Positions 25,801 to 34,225 of a stretch of DNA of 64,000 nucleotides are shown piece after piece. The notes beneath the pieces were generated by a model, which saw nothing but the letters and a program-made list of their open reading frames with translations, searched no databases and was not told where the DNA came from. Source of the stretch: Endobugula sp047636495 (GTDB lineage: Bacteria > Pseudomonadota > Gammaproteobacteria > Pseudomonadales > Cellvibrionaceae); NCBI GenBank assembly GCA_047636495.1, contig JBLILH010000018.1:3569-67568 (forward strand). Direction: 5' to 3'. Both the position numbers and the translations under genes were made by a program. Numbering within the stretch: position 1 is the stretch's first letter; the number at the start of each line of letters is the position of its first letter.

Positions 25801-26957
25801 ATGGTAATGATGATGTCGTTTATGGCTCGGGTAGCGCAGATACCTTAGTTGCGGGTAGTCAATTTGGTGTTGTTATACATGGGCGTGCAGGAAATGACAC
25901 CATTACAGGGGGCGATGATAATACAAGTAACTCAGCTGAAAATGGTAATAATACTATCTTTGGCGGTTCGGGTAATGACGTGATAATAGGCGGTAGTGGC
26001 GAAGATATTATTTTTGGAGGCCTCGGTTCTGATACCTTAAGAGGCGGTTTTACGGGTATAACTGATACCGATACTGACCGTTTTGTGTGGCAATCGGGCG
26101 ACACATCTATTGGCGAGACAGATACCATACTTGACTTTCAGGTTGGTAGCACAGGAACAGGAGACGGCATAAAACCAAACGATATTTTAGATTTTTCAGC
26201 GTTATTATCGGGGGAATTGTTGAATTCTAATATTGATAATTACATCTATCTTTCGGATTCGGGTTCTAATACTACGTTAACATTTGATTTAGACGGTGAT
26301 GGACACATTTCGGGATATAACGATTTTACTGTTGAATTAACCGATGTGACGGGAGTGACCCTATCTCAAATGATTACCGATAAAAATATTCACACCGATA
26401 GCATACTACAAGAAGCAAATGTTTATCGAGGTACAGTAGCGCCCGAGATCATTATAGGGACTTCTGCGGATGAAATTTTCTATAGTAACGGTGATAACAC
26501 TGTGGGTGGGAGTCAAGACAACGTGTATGGGTTTGGTGGTAAAGATACCTTTGTTTTTGACTCGAATACCGCCTTTGTTGCTGATGCGGCTGCTGATGGT
26601 ACGTCGTCCGCGAGGCTTCGAGATTTTACTTTTGGTGATACCGGCAGTAACTCTAACGCAGACGTACTCAATATAGCAGACTTTTTAGATGGTACAGGCT
26701 TAACGGCAACGACAGCGTTGCCTTATCTACATGTTGTTGATAACTATTACGGAACAACATTACTGTTTATTGATAAAGAAGGTGGATTTGATGGCGCGGA
26801 CAGGTTGGCTCTAGATACGACTTTAGGAGGCAATGGTGCAGACATGTTTTTGCGGTTTGCAGGTGCTGATGCATTTAGTACAGCTACTGGTGAGACCGAT
26901 AACACTATTGCTCAATTAAATGCACTGATTGCATCTGGAAATCTCGTTTTAGATTAA
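22896..26957 (+). CDS. Large secreted repeat protein (putative adhesin) with VCBS and RTX repeats
   Basis: Likely substrate of the adjacent type I system: 1353 residues, acidic, few Cys. Residues about 1-75 form a FecR/retention-module-like domain (VGKIDRVEGDGKVLIVRS, AKAGDVLFSGDTVATSSNSR). A Ser/Asp-rich linker follows. Residues 228-590 are three 121-residue VCBS-type repeats with TGTLTISDVDTGDTP and NWTYTLDN. Residues about 605-790 look like a beta-sandwich ligand-binding domain (YRDDTLHVELGG, GYYTIEIYAAN), possibly PA14-like. RTX glycine-rich calcium repeats lie near 1020-1050 (GGSGNDVIIGGSGEDIIFGG). The C-terminal 180 residues are a type I secretion target domain. GAGG precedes the ATG. 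An adhesion role is inference; no LapG-type cleavage motif was seen. Confidence 0.9.
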   Translation: MAGEELVGKIDRVEGDGKVLIVRSTGEQIIAKAGDVLFSGDTVATSSNSRAVVSVGNGTVAVGAAESATFDDVLFDRIANLIINSSLDNPVNVGSKPSISVIRAFNETFPDGGTVTANESSQTETVVNLEDEFDSTSAGGNQANGRFVTDNIVNAIQRGGDEKIPDAGSLTDTGSSEKEEKLPDNGVPTNSDDSDTETPDDQLVPADATTAIVNEALVGGVVTENVAVYAGADTGSVTEDVDTDGVTAGVQLVSTGTLTISDVDTGDTPAITATTGADFKATGSTNGTALGGLAIDVSGNWTYTLDNTLAAAQALDASDTVTEIYTIKADDGTSHDITITINGAEDVSVYAGADTGSVTEDVDTDGVTAGVQLVSTGTLTISDVDTGDTPAITATTGADFKATGSTNGTALGGLAIDVSGNWTYTLDNTLAAAQALDASDTVTEIYTIKADDGTSHDITITINGAEDVSVYAGADTGSVTEDVDTDGVTAGVQLVSTGTLTISDVDTGDTPAITATTGADFKATGSTNGTALGGLAIDVSGNWTYTLDNSLAAVQALDASDTVTEIYTIKADDGTSHDITITINGAEDVSATPPVIEDNGGLVPESTGLLLRFFDNTVALDGIAANTEVQTEAQAATTVTRLTAGIGDRLIGEIGSAPTIASDSIGLGEGDANAITGLVYLTANSEYRIEGYRDDTLHVELGGQVVVSTEGNSYGSFSTGIPVTVHAGIISQSIFTAPANGYYTIEIYAANQSANGIINLALSENGISKPLSVNNYSLFAGPEDLINAGAQFGEFESNTGPNVAASNRNGTSVSSTTLGTKTDGGYFPVDPSVDVVSAGVTNSISLSSLTVSAQGTDTILSVVLSSIPVGAIISDGTVPNTYTSGSLTDTVDITSWTQSGLSIDLSGVSPPYSAGDTVTFDVEATSSSTTGAEATQTGDFTIGVLPSTYATDSGNGIEVENELVGTINDGNDDVVYGSGSADTLVAGSQFGVVIHGRAGNDTITGGDDNTSNSAENGNNTIFGGSGNDVIIGGSGEDIIFGGLGSDTLRGGFTGITDTDTDRFVWQSGDTSIGETDTILDFQVGSTGTGDGIKPNDILDFSALLSGELLNSNIDNYIYLSDSGSNTTLTFDLDGDGHISGYNDFTVELTDVTGVTLSQMITDKNIHTDSILQEANVYRGTVAPEIIIGTSADEIFYSNGDNTVGGSQDNVYGFGGKDTFVFDSNTAFVADAAADGTSSARLRDFTFGDTGSNSNADVLNIADFLDGTGLTATTALPYLHVVDNYYGTTLLFIDKEGGFDGADRLALDTTLGGNGADMFLRFAGADAFSTATGETDNTIAQLNALIASGNLVLD
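23577..24665 (+). repeat. Three tandem 363-bp repeats encoding VCBS domains
   Basis: Units lie at 23577-23939, 23940-24302 and 24303-24665. Units 1 and 2 appear identical base for base. Unit 3 differs at three places near its middle, one silent and two changing residues (Thr to Ser, Ala to Val). The period is 121 codons, so unit gain or loss keeps the frame. The near identity points to recent expansion or continuing gene conversion. Each unit also carries an antisense open frame, which is a by-product. Confidence 0.97.
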
Positions 26958-27473
26958 AAGCCATGGTTTTTTCAGACTTGACTGCCACGTGTTTTAGCTG
27001 ATTAATATAGGGTGGCGTAGATTAGAGGTTATAACCAAACGAGATTGACGTGTACTTTTTGTCTGTTGATGGATAAGGTAAAGGTAAAGGCTTATCTATG
27101 TATGATCACATTCTTGTGTAGCGAAAATCGGCAGTGTTTTCGAGAATCGAAAGAAGGCTTTTTAAGCCCCTTATCGATTAAAATAAACGCCCATTGTCAG
27201 CGTGAACGGTAAGTAGTGATGTGGGATGTTATATGATTTCTCGCAGCGTTCTTCTTTTGTGGTCGTTAACGGCTTGAGTTTTTTGGTGAGGCCAAAGATT
27301 GCCCACCTTTTACTTTATGATGCTTTAGTTTGGATGTCTTTACCTCAATAAATAAGTTTTTGAGTGGTCAGCGTTAAATATCAAAGCACTTCATCTTTCA
27401 AGGGAGTGTGTCGACAAACGCAATTAACAACTAATGGTTACTATGGTAGTGATCGCGATGCAGATAACGTTCA
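26958..27473. other. 516-bp gene-free spacer between the two secreted-protein genes
   Basis: No coding region is supported. Short inverted repeats are present: GATAAG/CTTATC around 27071-27096, and GGCTT/AAGCC near 27154-27166 without a T run. The length suggests that the second substrate has its own promoter. Confidence 0.4.
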
Positions 27474-29378
27474 GTGATGACGTGTTATCCACATCGGGGG
27501 CTATCTGTTCGCATTCAAATATTATGGGAGACTACTATCAACACCTCCGTTCAAACAGCCCTTACTGCGGTAGCTAAAATTAGCGAAGTCGTTGGCGATG
27601 CCTATATAATCCGCGTTTCCGAAGACGGAGAATCTCGTTACTTGGCTGCCGTTGGTGACGTAATATACGTTAATGACGTCGTTATTACGTCAGATGCTTC
27701 TATGCTCTTGGCGAATACCGCTAACCCTCAGCGACTCATCACTATTAACCCCTTGGCGAGTGTTCAATTTACCCCTTCTTTTATTGATCAACTGGGTAAT
27801 GCCGACAGTTTTAACAACGATGATTTATTGCAAGATGATGGAAGTGAGAGCAACGTTTCTTTGTTAGATACGCTGTTGTCCAAAGAAAGCATTGAATCCA
27901 TTTTGCCATCTCCCTCTGCGCCAAACGCTAACGAACCAGTGGCTGAGACAGGCAGTCGTCCGGGGGTAGTGGTAATTTGGGAGCGCACTGGAACGGAAAT
28001 TCTTCCTTTCAAAGGTTTTTTAGCATTATCCGAAGATGATTTGTTTAACCTTGATGAAATAGGTGATCAGTCTTTTTTGGAAGGTGATAGCATAGTGACT
28101 ATTGCCCAAGATACTAATGCGGCACCTTTAAATGATGCCCCAGGCAGCGCCGATAAAACCATTACATTGGCTGAGGACAATGATTATGTTTTATTAAGGA
28201 GCGACTTCGCATATAGCGACACTGAAGGCGATAGTTTTGCCAATGTCCGCATTGATGAGCTGCCAACATCGGGACAGCTCACGTTTTCCGGCTTAGCGGT
28301 AACCGCTAACCAAACCATTAATATCGCATCTATAATGGCAGGTGATTTAGTGTTTGTGCCTGAAGCAAATGCCAATGGTAGCGGTTACAGTAGCTTTACT
28401 TTTAGCGTGCAAGATAGTGCGGGTGCATTTGATGCAACCCCCAACACCATAACAATAGATGTTACCCCTGTGGTAGATTTACTGGTGCCAAAAAATGATA
28501 GCTACGAGGTGATCGTTGATACCCCTTTCACATCAACACTCGCTAATGGGGTGCTGTTCAACGATGCTGGAGACGATTTGTCAGTTGACACGACGCCTAT
28601 TTCTAATGTGGCCAATGGTGTCTTGGCGCTTAATGATGACGGCACATTTACTTATACTCCCAACGATGATTACAATGGCTCTGATAGTTTCATTTATCAG
28701 GTAGAAGACGATCTAGGTAATACTGCTCAGGCGACAGTTAATATTAATGTCGACTACGTAAAAAATACGGTTATAGGAACCAGTGCGGAAGATAATTTAA
28801 TTGGCGCTGCAGCATCGGATGACGATATTTTTTCAGGCGGAGTAAATTCTTTTTTTGCAGAAAATATACAGGGTGTCGGTGGTTCAGCAAGTGCTGCTCA
28901 AGGGGCAAGCGTAGGCTCAGGGAATGATCGTTTTATTCTTGATGCCGACGATGCATTTGTGACTGATGCATCCGCGTCGGAGGTTGATGGCGGCTTGATT
29001 CGCTTTAGAGATTTTACTGTCGGAGACGTGACCACGGACACCGATGCTGATACGCTTGTATTGGGTGATTTTTTACGAGCGGGGGTCCCTACTTTTGATG
29101 GTAGTGCTGAGCAAGCGCTTAATTTTTTACACTTTGAAAACGCGTCGGGTTCAAGAGCGCAGCTTTTGTATATTGACAGAGATGGTGGCTTAGTAGATGC
29201 AGCTTCAAGAAACTTGAGTGAAGGCAATGTCTATGGCGGTATTGACGGCGGGGCATCGCTTTTGCTGGAGTTTAAGACAGATGATGGGCTATATGATGCT
29301 ACACCAGGTGGAGAAGTATTAAATTCCGTTGCTCAAATACAAAGCTTAATAGATCTAGGTTTTCTTGATTTTAGTTAA
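27474..29378 (+). CDS. Second secreted repeat protein with cadherin-like domains and type I secretion C-terminus
   Basis: Putative second substrate of the same exporter, up to 634 residues. An N-terminal retention-module-like domain (VQTALTAVAKISEVVGDAYIIR, GDVIYVNDVVITSDAS) is followed by an acidic linker. Two cadherin/Ig-like domains follow at about 220-420 (TITLAEDNDYVLLRSDF, NDDGTFTYTPNDDYNGSDSF). The C-terminal domain of about 200 residues (FRDFTVGD, LLYIDRDGG, VAQIQSLIDLGFLDFS) resembles the end of the 1353-residue neighbour. The start is uncertain: GTG 27474 and ATG 27477 have poor ribosome sites, while GGGAG at 27526-27530 stands just before an ATC codon in this frame, hinting at a shorter product. 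It lacks clear RTX nonapeptides. Confidence 0.85.
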   Translation: MMTCYPHRGLSVRIQILWETTINTSVQTALTAVAKISEVVGDAYIIRVSEDGESRYLAAVGDVIYVNDVVITSDASMLLANTANPQRLITINPLASVQFTPSFIDQLGNADSFNNDDLLQDDGSESNVSLLDTLLSKESIESILPSPSAPNANEPVAETGSRPGVVVIWERTGTEILPFKGFLALSEDDLFNLDEIGDQSFLEGDSIVTIAQDTNAAPLNDAPGSADKTITLAEDNDYVLLRSDFAYSDTEGDSFANVRIDELPTSGQLTFSGLAVTANQTINIASIMAGDLVFVPEANANGSGYSSFTFSVQDSAGAFDATPNTITIDVTPVVDLLVPKNDSYEVIVDTPFTSTLANGVLFNDAGDDLSVDTTPISNVANGVLALNDDGTFTYTPNDDYNGSDSFIYQVEDDLGNTAQATVNINVDYVKNTVIGTSAEDNLIGAAASDDDIFSGGVNSFFAENIQGVGGSASAAQGASVGSGNDRFILDADDAFVTDASASEVDGGLIRFRDFTVGDVTTDTDADTLVLGDFLRAGVPTFDGSAEQALNFLHFENASGSRAQLLYIDRDGGLVDAASRNLSEGNVYGGIDGGASLLLEFKTDDGLYDATPGGEVLNSVAQIQSLIDLGFLDFS

Positions 29379-29506
29379 AGAGCCGTTGATTCTATCAGTA
29401 AGCAATAGCGGCGTTTCTGCTGCTTTTTTTGCGTGTCGAATAATAGACTATTTAACGTCGATAACGTTATCGAGATCAACACAGAACAATGCTCATCGAG
29501 ACCTAA

Positions 29507-30334
29507 ATGAATTATAAGTTACTGATTGCTATTAATAGCATCTTGCTCACCTTTTCATCGTGGTGTTTTTCTTTAGAAATTCAAAGCCAGTGGATTCAAG
29601 GAGGTCTTATTTTAGGTAAAACGACTCCATCACATAAGATCGATTTTTTAGGAAAGGCAGTGAGAGTGAATAGCCAAGGTGATTTCGTTGTTGGTTTAGG
29701 GCGTGATGCCAAACCCAGTGTTAGTCTCACTGAAACTAGTGCCAGTGGCGAGGTGATTACACACACTTTTTCTGTTAAACAGCGCACATATAACGAACAA
29801 AAAATAATCGGTGTTCCACAAAAAACCGTTAACGTACCCGAGTCAGCACTGACCCGAATTCGCGAAGAAGTGCGTGCGACAAAGGCTGCAAGAAAAATAG
29901 ATTCACAGCGACAAGATTATTCACAGGTGTTTTCTTGGCCTGCTAAGGGTATTATTTCTGGGGTGTACGGTAGTCGCCGTGTCTATAATGGTGTTCCTAA
30001 ACGTCCTCATTTTGGTGTCGATGTTGCTGCGCCACAGGGAACCTCAGTGGTAGCGCCTGCATCGGGTGTCATTACATTAGTCCATAATAATATGTACTTT
30101 TCAGGCGGTACAGTCATTATGGACCACGGACACGGTGTTTCATCAACGTTTATTCATCTGCACAAAGCACACGTAGTCGTAGGCGATTATGTAGAACAGG
30201 GGCAATTAATTGCAGAAATTGGCTCAACAGGTCGCTCAACAGGTCCACATTTGGATTGGCGAATGAACTGGTTTAATCAACGGCTGGATCCACAATTATT
30301 GATGAGTAGTTTGCCATTACCTCTCTCCAAGTAA
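29507..30334 (+). CDS. M23-family metallopeptidase-like periplasmic protein
   Basis: Probable peptidoglycan endopeptidase or its non-catalytic relative. It has 275 residues, a signal peptide with likely cleavage after SWCFS (residue 22), an N-terminal beta domain (about 23-110) and the M23 (LytM) domain at about 140-270. Zinc-site residues visible are H168 and D172 (HFGVD) and H217 (IHLH). The final motif is GPHLDW with H248 and D250, where most family members have His-x-His. The Asp variant is known in a subgroup and may still bind metal. It lies 128 bp after the second secreted protein, same strand. A role with the secretion locus is positional inference. Confidence 0.88.
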   Translation: MNYKLLIAINSILLTFSSWCFSLEIQSQWIQGGLILGKTTPSHKIDFLGKAVRVNSQGDFVVGLGRDAKPSVSLTETSASGEVITHTFSVKQRTYNEQKIIGVPQKTVNVPESALTRIREEVRATKAARKIDSQRQDYSQVFSWPAKGIISGVYGSRRVYNGVPKRPHFGVDVAAPQGTSVVAPASGVITLVHNNMYFSGGTVIMDHGHGVSSTFIHLHKAHVVVGDYVEQGQLIAEIGSTGRSTGPHLDWRMNWFNQRLDPQLLMSSLPLPLSK

Positions 30335-30467
30335 TTTGATAGACCCATTAACGCAGTAATAGATTTATCCAGTTAAAGGTAAGCTTGCTTTGGATGTTAA
30401 GCGTAAAAAATCTGGTGCGAATACAAAAATAGTTAATAAATAGCATTAAACGAGGTAGTAGAGACAC

Positions 30468-30677
30468 GTGGATAAAAAATTATTGGATTTACTGGTATGC
30501 CCTGTTACTAAATCATCTCTGCAGTACGATAAAGAAAAACAAGAACTCATCGCCGTAGCGAGTGGCTTGTCGTACCCTGTGCGAGATGGTATTCCTGTTA
30601 TGTTAGAGTCTGAAGCTCGCACGCTTAGTGCCGACGAAAAGGCACAGTGGAAATCCAAGCAAGCAGCCGGTGTTTAG
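30468..30677 (+). CDS. ycaR: Trm112-family protein (YcaR/UPF0434)
   Basis: Small protein of the Trm112 family; bacterial members have no settled function, while eukaryotic Trm112 activates methyltransferases. It has 69 residues from a GTG start: MDKKLLDLLVCPVTKSSL, then GLSYPVRDGIPVMLESEAR, both diagnostic. Only one Cys (CPVTKSSL) is present, so the zinc ribbon is incomplete, as in many bacterial members. It lies 6-9 bp upstream of the HIT gene. Confidence 0.92.
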   Translation: MDKKLLDLLVCPVTKSSLQYDKEKQELIAVASGLSYPVRDGIPVMLESEARTLSADEKAQWKSKQAAGV

Positions 30678-30686
30678 GGGGTATTG

Positions 30687-31043
30687 ATGAAGATTTCAGC
30701 GGTGGCAGACACATTATTTACTAAAATTATTAACGGTGATATTCCGGCAGACATCATCTACCGTGACGAGTACTGTATCTGCATTCGCGATATATCACCA
30801 CAAGCACCCACACATGTATTAATTATACCGGTTAAACCGATTGCACGATTGGTCGACGCGACACTAGAAGATCAACTGCTGCTAGGGCATTTAATGATAA
30901 AAGCGAGTGAAATCGCGAGTATGTTAGGTGTGAATGATGCCTTTCGTTTGATCGTCAACAATGGCGCTAATGCTGGGCAAACGGTATTTCATTTGCACCT
31001 GCATTTGTTAGCAGGCAAAGCTTTTTCTGAGGCAATGGTGTGA
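30687..31043 (+). CDS. hinT: HIT-family nucleotide hydrolase (HinT-like)
   Basis: Purine nucleoside phosphoramidase-type enzyme. It has 118 residues with the histidine triad VFHLHLHLLAG near the C-terminus and the N-terminal DTLFTKIINGDIPADIIYRD. The ATG at 30687 follows a G-rich ribosome site (30677-30681); an in-frame TTG at 30684 is less likely. It is adjacent to the Trm112-like gene and precedes alaS by 167 bp. Confidence 0.93.
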   Translation: MKISAVADTLFTKIINGDIPADIIYRDEYCICIRDISPQAPTHVLIIPVKPIARLVDATLEDQLLLGHLMIKASEIASMLGVNDAFRLIVNNGANAGQTVFHLHLHLLAGKAFSEAMV

Positions 31044-31210
31044 CATGCTAGTGAGTAGTCTGCATTAAGTGCTGCGAGCCTCTTCATTCCCCATTCAACG
31101 AGGTGGTCAGTTAGGCTTTTCTATTAAGCGGTACCCCGCACTGTCAGCTTTATTACCTATCGTCTATACTCCCGTTTACTTTGCTACCACCCATACTCAA
31201 GAGTGATTTT

Positions 31211-33844
31211 ATGAAAAGCGCAGATATTCGCGATGCTTTCCTACGTTTCTTTAATACCCATGGCCATACTGTTATTAACAGTAGTTCGCTCGTGCCTAAT
31301 AATGACCCCACCTTATTATTTACGAATGCGGGTATGGTGCCCTTTAAAGATGTGTTTCTGGGGAGCGATAAACGTGATTACCAACGTGCGACATCATCGC
31401 AGCGTTGTGTGCGTGCGGGTGGTAAACATAACGACTTGGAGAATGTAGGGTATACCGCTCGCCACCATACGTTTTTTGAAATGTTGGGTAACTTTAGCTT
31501 CGGTGATTATTTTAAGAAAGAGGCGATCCATTATGCATGGACATTTTTAACCTCACCCGAGTGGATGGCGATTCCCAAAGATAAACTCACCGTAACAGTC
31601 TATGCCGACGATCAAGAAGCCTACGATATTTGGCATAATGATATTGGTTTGCCCGCTGAAAAAATCATTCATATTGGTGACAATAAAGGTGAAAAGTACC
31701 AATCTGACAATTTTTGGGCGATGGGGGATACTGGCCCATGCGGTCCGTGTACCGAAATATTTTATGATCATGGTGAAAATGTATGGGGTGGTTTGCCCGG
31801 CACACCAGAAGAAGATGGTGATCGCTATATCGAAATTTGGAATATTGTATTTATGCAGTTTAATCGTAGTGCGGATGGCACAATGGAAAAGTTGCCTAAG
31901 CCTTCGGTCGATACGGGAATGGGCTTAGAACGCATCTCGGCGATAATGCAGAATGTACACAACAATTACGATATAGACTTATTTCAACATTTATTAAAAG
32001 CGGCTGCTAAAATCACCTATACACAAGATGTAGAGCATAAATCGCTGCGTGTGATCGCCGATCATATTCGCTCTTGTGCGTTTTTAATTATCGACGGTGT
32101 GATGCCATCTAATGAGGGGCGTGGTTATGTTCTGCGTCGCATCATTCGCCGTGCCGTTCGCCATGGGCATAAATTAGGTCAAACACAGGCGTTTTTTCAT
32201 CAGTTGGTAGCGGCGCTAGTCGATACTATGGGCGAGGCTTACCCCGAGTTACGTTCTCAGCAAAAGCAAATTGAAAAGATATTGTTGCTTGAAGAGCAGC
32301 AGTTTGAGAAAACCTTAGAAAAAGGGTTGTCAGTATTAGAATCGGTATTAGCATCGTCTGATTTCACTCAGAGCGGCTCAACGCAGATTCCGGGTGCGAC
32401 CGTATTTTCACTTTATGATACTTACGGTTTTCCCACCGATCTGACTAATGATATTGCTCGTGAGCACGCGCTCACACTCGATATGGAAGGCTATGAAAAG
32501 TGCATGAATGAGCAGCGTGCTCGTGCGCGTGCTGCGGGGAAATTCACGTTGGATTATTCATCGACGATTGACCTTGACGGCGCCACTGATTTTACTGGCT
32601 ACGATACCGTTAATGGCGGGGGATCGATCACTGCTATTTACCAAGACGTGCAGTCTGTTGAAAACTTAAAACAAGGCGATGAAGGTGCCATTGTTTTATC
32701 AAGCACAGCGTTTTATGCCGAATCGGGTGGTCAGGTCGGCGACACGGGTTATATTACTGTTGGTGATAATCGGTTCGAGGTGCAGGATTGTCAAAAAAAT
32801 GGATCGCATCACTTACATATCGGTAAAGTGTTAAGGGGTGAATTTAGCTGTGGCGCTTCAGCGGTAACTCAAGTTGATTCGCAGGTGCGTCAAGCAACGA
32901 TACTTAATCACTCTGCTACGCATTTAATGCACGCAGCCTTGAGAAAAGTACTCGGTGAGCACGTCGTGCAAAAAGGCTCTTTAGTAGATTCTGAAAAGTT
33001 ACGTTTTGATTTTTCTCACAGTCAAGCGGTTAGTCCTGATGAACTTGAGCAAATACAAACAATGGTAAACGATGAAATTCGTCGTAACACCTCCGTAGAG
33101 ATAGATCACTGCGATATCGAGCAAGCCAAAGACAAAGGCGCGATGATGCTGTTTGATGAAAAGTACGGTGATGAAGTGCGCGTACTGTCAATGGGAGAGG
33201 GTTTTTCGATTGAATTATGTGGCGGTGTTCACGTTAATCGTACCGGTGATATCGGTGTTTTTCATATTGCCGCCGAGTCGGGAATAGCATCGGGCGTGAG
33301 GCGTATTGAAGCCGTTACCGGCCACAAAGCGTTAACTCGCTTGTTATCCTATAAAGAGGCCATAGAGAATATTGCACAGAGTGTGAAAACCAATAGCACC
33401 AATGCAGTAGAGAAAGTTGAGCAGCTAGCCGCACAAGTTAAAGAGCAAGAAAAAACAATGGCTGCCATGCAGGCTAAACTAGCCAGTGCCGACAGCGGCG
33501 CATTGCTGAAACAAGTGAAACCATTAGCGGGAATTAATTTACTTGCACATCATGTTGAGGGCGCCAATGGGAAAACCTTGCGTGACATGGCAGATGCGCT
33601 AAAAAGCCAAATCGATAATACCGTATTTTTATTAGTGACGAATGAAGGTAATAAAGTATCTATCATTACCGGAGTCACAAAGGATTTAACTGCTCGTTTT
33701 AAAGCGGGCGACCTTATGCGCGAAGTTGCGCCCTTAGTGGGGGGTAAAGGTGGTGGGCGACCTGATATGGCTCAAGGTGGTGGTACCGACCCATCGGGTA
33801 TCCCAGCCTTGTTAGCAGCAGCAGAACAGTGGGTACAAAAATAG
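31211..33844 (+). CDS. alaS: Alanyl-tRNA synthetase
   Basis: Charges tRNA-Ala and edits mischarged products. It has 877 residues from the ATG at 31211, where the protein starts MKSADIRDAFLRFFNTHGH like its relatives; the frame is open ten codons further up without homology. Class II motifs and the alanine specificity region are at the N-terminus (NAGMVPFKDVFLG, RHHTFFEMLGNFSFGDYFK). The editing domain has HSATHLMHAAL and the zinc motif with CGGVHVNRTGDIG. The C-terminal part ends GGKGGGRPDMAQGGG. It precedes lysC and csrA, a common gammaproteobacterial order. Confidence 0.98.
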   Translation: MKSADIRDAFLRFFNTHGHTVINSSSLVPNNDPTLLFTNAGMVPFKDVFLGSDKRDYQRATSSQRCVRAGGKHNDLENVGYTARHHTFFEMLGNFSFGDYFKKEAIHYAWTFLTSPEWMAIPKDKLTVTVYADDQEAYDIWHNDIGLPAEKIIHIGDNKGEKYQSDNFWAMGDTGPCGPCTEIFYDHGENVWGGLPGTPEEDGDRYIEIWNIVFMQFNRSADGTMEKLPKPSVDTGMGLERISAIMQNVHNNYDIDLFQHLLKAAAKITYTQDVEHKSLRVIADHIRSCAFLIIDGVMPSNEGRGYVLRRIIRRAVRHGHKLGQTQAFFHQLVAALVDTMGEAYPELRSQQKQIEKILLLEEQQFEKTLEKGLSVLESVLASSDFTQSGSTQIPGATVFSLYDTYGFPTDLTNDIAREHALTLDMEGYEKCMNEQRARARAAGKFTLDYSSTIDLDGATDFTGYDTVNGGGSITAIYQDVQSVENLKQGDEGAIVLSSTAFYAESGGQVGDTGYITVGDNRFEVQDCQKNGSHHLHIGKVLRGEFSCGASAVTQVDSQVRQATILNHSATHLMHAALRKVLGEHVVQKGSLVDSEKLRFDFSHSQAVSPDELEQIQTMVNDEIRRNTSVEIDHCDIEQAKDKGAMMLFDEKYGDEVRVLSMGEGFSIELCGGVHVNRTGDIGVFHIAAESGIASGVRRIEAVTGHKALTRLLSYKEAIENIAQSVKTNSTNAVEKVEQLAAQVKEQEKTMAAMQAKLASADSGALLKQVKPLAGINLLAHHVEGANGKTLRDMADALKSQIDNTVFLLVTNEGNKVSIITGVTKDLTARFKAGDLMREVAPLVGGKGGGRPDMAQGGGTDPSGIPALLAAAEQWVQK

Positions 33845-34225
33845 CGGATGGTTATCACCCAGAACCGTTTTAGTGAGTGGCTTTTTTGAGTGAAATTTAT
33901 TGACTCTATTAGTTGCTCAGCATTTACACGATAAGGCTATATTGAACACATAGCGCTATACTTATGGTGCTTATTGGCACTATCGATTAGTACTATCGAT
34001 TAGTACTATCGATTAGTATTATCTATTGTCACTAGTAGTCGCATTGTGGCATAAATAACGACAATCAATCGCTAGCGAATAAGAAAATTTATTCATTTAA
34101 CGGTCTTCACTTAACTTTTAGCCGTAGATAGTGTTTAATTGCTGTTTTTCAACTTTGGCGCGTAAAGCAACATGCGTTTTAGACAGAGAAATTATAACGA
34201 ATTAGCAAGCTTAAGGTACAATATT
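33845..34225. repeat. 381-bp spacer before lysC with a 13-bp tandem repeat
   Basis: No gene is supported. CTATCGATTAGTA is repeated three times without interruption at 33980-34018, with a degenerate fourth unit after it. The rest is AT-rich and should contain the lysC promoter. I saw no lysine riboswitch pattern. Confidence 0.75.

Noticed and set aside
33980..34018. CRISPR-like array before lysC
   Set aside because: Units are contiguous without spacers; it is a simple tandem repeat.
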